NCBI GenBank assembly: GCA_017476965.1
Contig: JAFUXX010000030.1
Location: 1 to 18,940 of the forward strand
Reading direction: 5' to 3'
DNA length: 18,940 nt
DNA from: Kiritimatiellia bacterium
Lineage (GTDB): Bacteria > Verrucomicrobiota > Kiritimatiellia > RFP12 > UBA3636
Positions 5,302 through 9,972 of this stretch are shown piece by piece (position 1 is the first letter of the stretch; each line of letters starts with the position of its first letter). Under the pieces are notes generated by a model, which worked only from the letters and a program-made list of their open reading frames with translations, did no database searches and was not told where the DNA came from. Position numbers and translations under genes: made by a program.

Positions 5302-6492
5302 ATGAAACGATTTCCCACAGACGACATCGGCGGCGGGAGCGCGTCCGCGATCGGCAGCGCCGTTCGCCGCATCCGCACTGACAAGGGGCTGCGCCAGGGA
5401 GACCTCGCGAAACTCACCGGGATGAGCGCGGCGCAGCTCTGCCACATCGAAAAGGACCGCAACGCGCCATCCGTCCGGACTCTTCGCCGCATCGCGGACG
5501 CCCTCGGCGTTCCGCTGTCGGAACTCGCCGTGGGCGCCGGCGAAACGGGCGCGGCGGGCGAAACGGGCGGGCCTTTTCCAGGTGCCGCGGGAGTCGGCGC
5601 CGGGAAGTCCCCGGTTGCAGCGCGCGGTTCCGCGGACGCGGCGCGCCGGGCGCGGCACAAGCGTGGAATCGGTGCGCATCGGGAGCCGGATTTCGTCGAT
5701 TCGCTCCGCCCGGTCGGTCCGGTTTCGCTGGCGGATCTGCCGCGCGCCGTGCTTGCGCAGGTGCGCAAGCGCATACTGGAGTACCGCGAGGCCGAGACCG
5801 TTTCCGGCGTGCCGACGCGACCTTCCATTCCGCTTGACTTCCCGGCGGAAGTCGCGGCGGACGACCCCGAGGCGCTCGCGGTGTCCGTCCGGCGCGCGGC
5901 GGGCGTCGGAGACGCCGTCCTCTTCGACCCGATCGCGCTTTTCGAAAGCAAGGGAATCCGCGTCGTGATGGCGGATCTGCCGGAAGGCGTCGACTCCTTT
6001 GCGCTGTGGGAGGACGGCGTCCGCAACGCCTGGATGATGGTGCGGAAGGCGTCGACCGACGAGCGGCAGCTTTTCCGCGCTTCGTGCGCGTTCGCCGACA
6101 TCGTGCGGTTCGTTTCGCTGGGCGCGGGCGATCCGGTGCCGGACACTCCTGCGGCGAAGCAGTTTTCGCGGGGATTCGCGGCGGCGTTCCTCATGCCGGC
6201 CGCGGCCATGCGAGAACTCTGCTACCGCCTGGCGATCGACCCCGAATCGTGGTCGTGGGAGCTTCTCCTGAGGGAAAAGCGCCGTTTCGCCGTGTCGGCC
6301 GAAGCGTTCGCTTGGCGGCTGGAGTCGCTTGGCCTTATGCGCTCGTCTCTCAAGCGGGAATTCGTCCGGCGCGCACGCGAATGGTTCGAAAAGAACGGGA
6401 CCGAACCCGAGCCTTCGCGTCGCAAAGACTCTCGCCATTCTCGTTACGGCGACCTGAAAATCCTGGCCGCTCTCCGGCGCGCCGAAGCGTAG
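5302..6492 (+). CDS. XRE-family regulator with degenerate ImmA/IrrE-like C-terminal domain
   Basis: 396 aa. Residues ~17-75 are a classic XRE helix-turn-helix (IGSAVRRIRTDKGLRQGDLAKLTGMS, then SVRTLRRIADALGVPLSEL). A Gly/Ala-rich linker (~78-115) leads to a C-terminal domain with the layout of ImmA/IrrE (DUF955) regulators: LFESKGIRVVMADLP, then a helix, then the AAAFLMP block at ~294-299. Where family members have the zinc-binding HELGH, this protein reads RQLFRASCAFADIV (~255-268): CAFAD replaces HExxH, so peptidase activity is very unlikely. The domain could sense a ligand or protein instead. The start ATG 5302 is preferred over in-frame upstream codons because it lies just before the conserved HTH region and after a good promoter. 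It is divergent from the HD/ARH-Nudix unit, which it probably controls along with itself. Confidence 0.82.
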   Translation: MKRFPTDDIGGGSASAIGSAVRRIRTDKGLRQGDLAKLTGMSAAQLCHIEKDRNAPSVRTLRRIADALGVPLSELAVGAGETGAAGETGGPFPGAAGVGAGKSPVAARGSADAARRARHKRGIGAHREPDFVDSLRPVGPVSLADLPRAVLAQVRKRILEYREAETVSGVPTRPSIPLDFPAEVAADDPEALAVSVRRAAGVGDAVLFDPIALFESKGIRVVMADLPEGVDSFALWEDGVRNAWMMVRKASTDERQLFRASCAFADIVRFVSLGAGDPVPDTPAAKQFSRGFAAAFLMPAAAMRELCYRLAIDPESWSWELLLREKRRFAVSAEAFAWRLESLGLMRSSLKREFVRRAREWFEKNGTEPEPSRRKDSRHSRYGDLKILAALRRAEA

Positions 6493-6504
6493 CCGCCGCG
6501 GCGG
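6493..6504. terminator. Short GC palindrome between convergent genes, weak terminator candidate
   Basis: CCGCCGCGGCGG is a perfect 12-bp palindrome directly after the regulator's stop and 6 bp before the transporter's stop. There is no T-run on either strand and no loop, so a true intrinsic terminator is doubtful. Confidence 0.2.
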
Positions 6505-6510
6505 CGCGGA

Positions 6511-7443
6511 TCAAAGGCAGCCGAGGAGGATGCCGGCGATGCCGAGGACGGCGCCGAGCGCCTGGCGCGCGGACACGCGTTCGCGCAAGACGAACACGCC
6601 GTAGGGGAAGAAGCCGGCTATGCATGCGGCGACGGCGACGGGGTAGCCCATCGCGCCGGCGCCGGACTGTTCGAGACGGTCGAGCCCGGGGAAGGTGAGG
6701 TATTTGCCCACGAGGAACGATGCCGCGCCCACGCCGAAGGACCAGAGGGCCAGCCCGCGGTATTCGCCGGGGCGGGCCGGTTCGAGTCCGTCGCCGCGCA
6801 GCTTGCGGATGCCGACGTGGACGAGCGACGCCGCCAGAAGCCCGAAATGGAGCGAAAAAGAGCGGAACGTCCCGGAGAAATCCTTGCCGCCTTCGAGGTA
6901 GGACGGCAGATTGGCGCCGCATTGGTTGACGCCGCAGAAAAACATCCCAAGCAGCGCCGCCGGCAACCACCGGCGGAGCGGGGCGGACGTCCCGACGGCG
7001 CCGCCGCGCGTGGCGTAGAGGAAGACGCTCGCCACGATGAGGACGATGCCAAGGAACCGCATCGGTGTCATCGTGACTCCGAAGACGAGCCAGCCCATGA
7101 GGAAGGGATAGACCAGCCCGGACTGCACCACCGCCCAGACGATGGAGTTCGGCCCCTCGCGCATCGCGCGGCCGAGCTCGACGATCATGAGGTAGTTGAA
7201 CACGCCGCAGAGGAACGTCCCGGCCACGACGAGCGCCCACGTGGAGCGCGGGCACGGCGACTGCGGGAAGAACGCGCCGGGCGCGGCCGCCCACCCGGCG
7301 AGCCCGAAAGTCACGCTTGCGGCGCAGCTCAGTATCTGGTAGCGCACGAGGCTCAGGCCGCTGCGCTCCACGTGGCCTATCGCCGCGCCGACCGAAACCC
7401 AGACAAAGCCGGTGAGGACAAGGAAAAGGATGCCGAGAGTCAT
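6511..7443 (-). CDS. EamA/DMT-type multi-pass membrane transporter
   Basis: 310 aa with about ten hydrophobic segments in the paired pattern of drug/metabolite transporters: MTLGILFLVLTGFVWVSVGAA at the start, WALVVAGTFLCGVFNYLMIVELG, IVWAVVQSGLVYPFLMGWLVFG, a second half beginning WLPAALLGMFFCGVNQCG, and a final pair with VFVLRERVSARQALGAVLGIAGILLG. The closing 'ERVSARQALGAVLGIAGILL' is typical of EamA domains (glutamate-arginine, then a Gly-rich last helix). It would sit in the inner membrane. Substrate is unknown; sugar or metabolite export are both possible. ATG 7443 was chosen because it begins the first helix and lies downstream of a promoter whose start site excludes the longer ATG at 7512. 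It is convergent with the XRE regulator (18 bp apart) and probably a single-gene transcript. Confidence 0.82.
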   Translation of the reverse strand: MTLGILFLVLTGFVWVSVGAAIGHVERSGLSLVRYQILSCAASVTFGLAGWAAAPGAFFPQSPCPRSTWALVVAGTFLCGVFNYLMIVELGRAMREGPNSIVWAVVQSGLVYPFLMGWLVFGVTMTPMRFLGIVLIVASVFLYATRGGAVGTSAPLRRWLPAALLGMFFCGVNQCGANLPSYLEGGKDFSGTFRSFSLHFGLLAASLVHVGIRKLRGDGLEPARPGEYRGLALWSFGVGAASFLVGKYLTFPGLDRLEQSGAGAMGYPVAVAACIAGFFPYGVFVLRERVSARQALGAVLGIAGILLGCL

Positions 7444-7500
7444 GCGTTCAAGCCGGATGCCGGAGGTCGAAAAGCGGAAGGGGAAAGGCGGACGCGCCCA

Positions 7501-7530
7501 ATTCTGCGTCATGTGCGTTTTCTATGTCAA
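7501..7530 (-). promoter_or_regulatory. Promoter of the EamA-type transporter
   Basis: On the - strand TTGACA (7530-7525) and CAGAAT (7506-7501) are 18 bp apart. Transcription would start near 7494, about 50 nt before the ATG at 7443. Confidence 0.5.
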
Positions 7531-7563
7531 AGTCCCGGCGCGGGCGGCCCGCAGGCGGGTGCC

Positions 7564-7590
7564 TGGGAGCGCGGGCATCCTGCCCGCGAA
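7564..7590. repeat. Dispersed GC hairpin repeat, partial intergenic copy
   Basis: The sequence TGGGAGCGCGGGCATCCTGCCCGCG is present, with the hairpin CGCGGGCA-TCC-TGCCCGCG. It is the left half of the element found twice inside the MmeI-like gene (11791-11884 and 12557-12657). Here the right half (GCGGGCTGGAAGCCCGC) is missing. It lies in the gap between the transporter and the AAA ATPase. Confidence 0.65.
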
Positions 7591-7746
7591 ATCCCGGCGT
7601 TTCGGCCCTTTTCCCTCTCCCGCGCCCGCAAAACACCCGCCACGCCCCGCCGCCGCGCGGACTTCTACCGCCGCAGCATCTTCCGCTTCTGGAATCCGCC
7701 CAAGTCCCGACGTCCGTCGATGTTCTGCCCCGCCGTGAATCCGACG

Positions 7747-7800
7747 TGAAATCTATTTTATTTTCCGCTTGACTTTCGCGGAGAAATGAAATAGATTTCA
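7747..7800. promoter_or_regulatory. 54-bp nested palindrome containing the AAA ATPase promoter
   Basis: Outer arms at 7747-7763 and 7784-7800 match at 16 of 17 positions (TGAAATCTATTT and AAATAGATTTCA outermost). Inside, TCCGC (7764-7768) and GCGGA (7778-7782) form a further inverted pair. The + strand promoter TTGACT (7769-7774) with TAGATT (7792-7797), 17 bp apart, starts in the centre and has its -10 box in the right arm. A protein bound to the palindrome would cover the promoter. The start codon at 7822 has AAAGGA at 7806-7811. Confidence 0.65.
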
Positions 7801-7821
7801 TTTTCAAAGGAAACCTACGAG

Positions 7822-9012
7822 ATGATCGAACGAAAGAAAACGCTGAAAACCCTCTGGAAATTCGCGGACAAGCGGCTCGTCAAAGTCGTGACGGGCATCC
7901 GCCGCTGCGGCAAGTCCACGCTGCTGGAGGCGTTCCGGAAGGAACTCCTGAGGAAGCGGCCCCGCGCGAACGTCGTGACCCTCGACTTCGAGTGTGCTGA
8001 AGACCGCGACGTGACCACGGCCAAAGCCCTCTACGAGCGCGTCGTCGCCTCTCTCGACGCCCGCCGCAAGAACTACGTGTTCCTCGACGAAATCCAACAC
8101 GTCGAGCGCTTCGAAGAGGCGGTCGACGCCCTCTACGCCCGCAAGGACGCGGATATTTACGTGACGGGATCGAACTCGCGCCTTCTCTCCGGCGAAATCG
8201 CGACACTGCTCTCCGGCCGCCACGTCGAAATCCGGATGCAGCCTCTCTCGTTCGCCGAGTTCCTTTCGGCCCGGCCCGACGGCACCTCGCCGCGCGACGC
8301 CTGGAACGACTACGTCCTCTTCGGCGGCTTCCCCTACGTCCAGGAATTCATACCGGACCGAGAAGCCGTCGACATCTATCTCGAAGGTCTCTTCAACACG
8401 ATCGTCGTGAAGGACGTCGTCCAGCGCCGCAAGATCGCCGATCCGGCGTCCCTCGAACGGATCGTCCGGTTCCTCTTCGACAACATCGGGAACGTCACGA
8501 CCGTCAAGGCCGTCTGCGACGCCCTTGCCGCCGGCGGCCGCCGCATCGCCCCGCAGACCGTCGACGGCTACATCGACGGACTCGCCGAGGCGTTCGTCGT
8601 CCTGCGCGCGGACCGGTTCGACCTGCGCGGCCGCGACCTCCTCAAGACCGGCGCGAAATACTACGTGTCCGACATGGGGCTGCGCCGCCACGTTCTCGGC
8701 GGCGCGCTTCGCGACTACGGACGCGTCCTGGAAAACCTCGTCTACCTCGAGCTTCTCCGGCGCGGCCGCCCCGTCCGCATCGGCGTCCTCGGCCCGTGCG
8801 AGATCGACTTCGTCACGGGAACCGGCGCCGACCGCGAATACTGGCAGGTCGCCGCGTCGGTCCGGGACCCGGCCACGCTCGAGCGCGAACTGCGCCCGCT
8901 CCGCGAACTGCGCGACAACTACCCCAAATGGCTCGTCACGCTCGACGACGATCCCCCGATGGACCACGGCGGCATCCGCCAGCTCTCCGTCCTCGACTTC
9001 TTCCTCGGATAA
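7822..9012 (+). CDS. AAA ATPase with C-terminal DUF4143
   Basis: 396 aa, the usual length for the ATPase-plus-DUF4143 family. Walker A is GIRRCGKS (25-32), Walker B YVFLDEIQHV (85-94), followed by the family block DIYVTGSNSRLLSGEIATLLSGRHVEIRMQPLSFAEFL (~111-147, containing the sensor asparagine). The second half (FGGFPYVQEF, then ENLVYLELLRRGRPVRIGVLG and a nuclease-fold-like EIDFVTG...YWQVA) is DUF4143. Such proteins are widespread, often multi-copy and patchy in distribution; their cellular role is not established. The EIDFV...YWQVA segment is suggestive of a PD-(D/E)xK-like fold but lacks a clear E-x-K. The gene has its own palindromic promoter and no co-directional partner within 190 bp, so it appears to be a stand-alone unit. 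Confidence 0.92.
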   Translation: MIERKKTLKTLWKFADKRLVKVVTGIRRCGKSTLLEAFRKELLRKRPRANVVTLDFECAEDRDVTTAKALYERVVASLDARRKNYVFLDEIQHVERFEEAVDALYARKDADIYVTGSNSRLLSGEIATLLSGRHVEIRMQPLSFAEFLSARPDGTSPRDAWNDYVLFGGFPYVQEFIPDREAVDIYLEGLFNTIVVKDVVQRRKIADPASLERIVRFLFDNIGNVTTVKAVCDALAAGGRRIAPQTVDGYIDGLAEAFVVLRADRFDLRGRDLLKTGAKYYVSDMGLRRHVLGGALRDYGRVLENLVYLELLRRGRPVRIGVLGPCEIDFVTGTGADREYWQVAASVRDPATLERELRPLRELRDNYPKWLVTLDDDPPMDHGGIRQLSVLDFFLG

Positions 9013-9098
9013 AGAACTCGTCGAACGCTTAAAACACCCCGGCCCCTGACAAACCGCCGCTTCTCACGCCCGCTCCGAGCACCCTCCACACGTCTTCA

Positions 9099-9127
9099 CC
9101 CTTATCCCGGATTTTCCGGGATAAGGG
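9099..9127. terminator. Perfect 13-bp stem-loop after the AAA ATPase
   Basis: CCCTTATCCCGGA (9099-9111), a 3-base loop (TTT) and the exact reverse complement TCCGGGATAAGGG (9115-9127). It lies 87 bp after the ATPase stop and 17 bp before the toxin-antitoxin promoter. It lacks a T-run, so it may be a terminator of the GC-stem type, an operator for the following pair, or a repeat element. Confidence 0.5.
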
Positions 9128-9143
9128 CGACCGGAACGCGCAC

Positions 9144-9172
9144 TTGACAGCCGCATTCCACTGCGCTAGCAT
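9144..9172 (+). promoter_or_regulatory. Promoter of the VapBC-like pair
   Basis: TTGACA (9144-9149), 17 bp, TAGCAT (9167-9172): a perfect -35 and a fair -10. Transcription would start near 9179, about 23 nt before the antitoxin ATG at 9202. Confidence 0.7.
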
Positions 9173-9201
9173 CTGAACCACGCGAACCAAAAGAGTGAAC
9201 C

Positions 9202-9462
9202 ATGACCGCATTGACCCTTCATGCCATCGACGACGACCTCTCCGCCGCGCTCCGGCGCCACGCCGCCGAATCCGGCGAAAGCCTGAACCAAACGGCCAAG
9301 GCGCTGCTCCGGCGCGCCCTCGGGCTGGCCGGCCCCGCGCGGCGGCCGTTGCCCGGCTTCATGCGCTTCGCCGGATCCCTCTCCGCCGCCGATGCGCGCA
9401 CGATGCGCGATTTCGTCGACAAGGCGGACTTCTCGAAGGTGGATCCGGAGGACTGGAAATGA
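9202..9462 (+). CDS. vapB: VapB/FitA-like antitoxin
   Basis: 86 aa. The N-terminus (MTALTLHAIDDDLSAALRRHAAESGESLNQTAKALLRRALG) is a ribbon-helix-helix type DNA-binding segment: a short beta strand then two helices with the 'ESLNQTAKALLRRAL' pattern seen in FitA/VapB antitoxins. The C-terminal part (SAADARTMRDFVDKADFSKVDPEDWK) is the acidic, aromatic-ending tail that in this group inserts into the PIN toxin. Its TGA overlaps the toxin ATG (ATGA), the standard antitoxin-first arrangement. It should neutralise the toxin and, with it, repress the promoter at 9144-9172; the stem-loop at 9099-9127 is a possible binding site. Confidence 0.85.
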   Translation: MTALTLHAIDDDLSAALRRHAAESGESLNQTAKALLRRALGLAGPARRPLPGFMRFAGSLSAADARTMRDFVDKADFSKVDPEDWK

Positions 9463-9863
9463 ACTCCGCCGTCGTCGACACGAGCGTCCTGATTTCCTTT
9501 CTCGAACGCGACGGCCGCGCCGCTGCGTCGCTCCGCGCGTTCGACCGGCTCCTGGTTCCGGCCGCCGTGGACGCGGAATTTCGCGCCGGGCTCGACCCCG
9601 CCACCAAGTCCGGGCGACAGCGCGCCGCGCTGCTCGACGAATTCCTCGCCGAGCCCTCCGTCGGCTTTCTTCCCGCCGGCCGCGCCGAAAGCTCCAAATA
9701 CGCCCAACTCCACCGCTATCTCAAAGAGCGCGGCACGCCGATTCCCCTGCACGACGTCTGGATCGCCGCCGCCGCCCTCGTCCAGGACGCCCCGCTCTGC
9801 ACCTTCGACCGCCACTTCGCCCGCATACCTCTCCTCCGCCTCGCTCTCGCCCCCGTCGAATGA
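9459..9863 (+). CDS. vapC: PIN-domain toxin, VapC-like ribonuclease
   Basis: 134 aa, normal for VapC. The four acidic PIN positions are visible: D7 in VVDTSVLISFLE, E40 in VPAAVDAEF, D99 in PLHDVWIAAAAL and D117 in CTFDRHFARI. These bind Mg/Mn and cleave RNA; known VapC toxins cut tRNA or rRNA and stop translation. It starts within the antitoxin stop (ATGA) at 9459, implying translational coupling. All four catalytic residues are present, so the toxin looks intact. The target cannot be told from sequence. Confidence 0.9.
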   Translation: MNSAVVDTSVLISFLERDGRAAASLRAFDRLLVPAAVDAEFRAGLDPATKSGRQRAALLDEFLAEPSVGFLPAGRAESSKYAQLHRYLKERGTPIPLHDVWIAAAALVQDAPLCTFDRHFARIPLLRLALAPVE

Positions 9864-9972
9864 CCCGCGTGCGATCCCGCCGCACGATCCTAGCCGAATC
9901 ACTCCTCCCTCTCTCCGCCCTCGACTTCTTCCTCTCCTCCGCCCACGCCGCAAAACAGGAAGCGCTTCGCCC
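9864..9972. other. Gap with a duplicated piece of the AAA ATPase 3' end
   Basis: Bases 9911-9934 match bases 8983-9006 (the codons for LSVLDFFL at the end of the DUF4143 ATPase) at 23 of 24 positions. The match does not extend. It may be the scar of a lost DUF4143 gene or of a small duplication. AGGAAG at 9958-9963 region could be the ribosome-binding site of the next gene. Confidence 0.4.
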
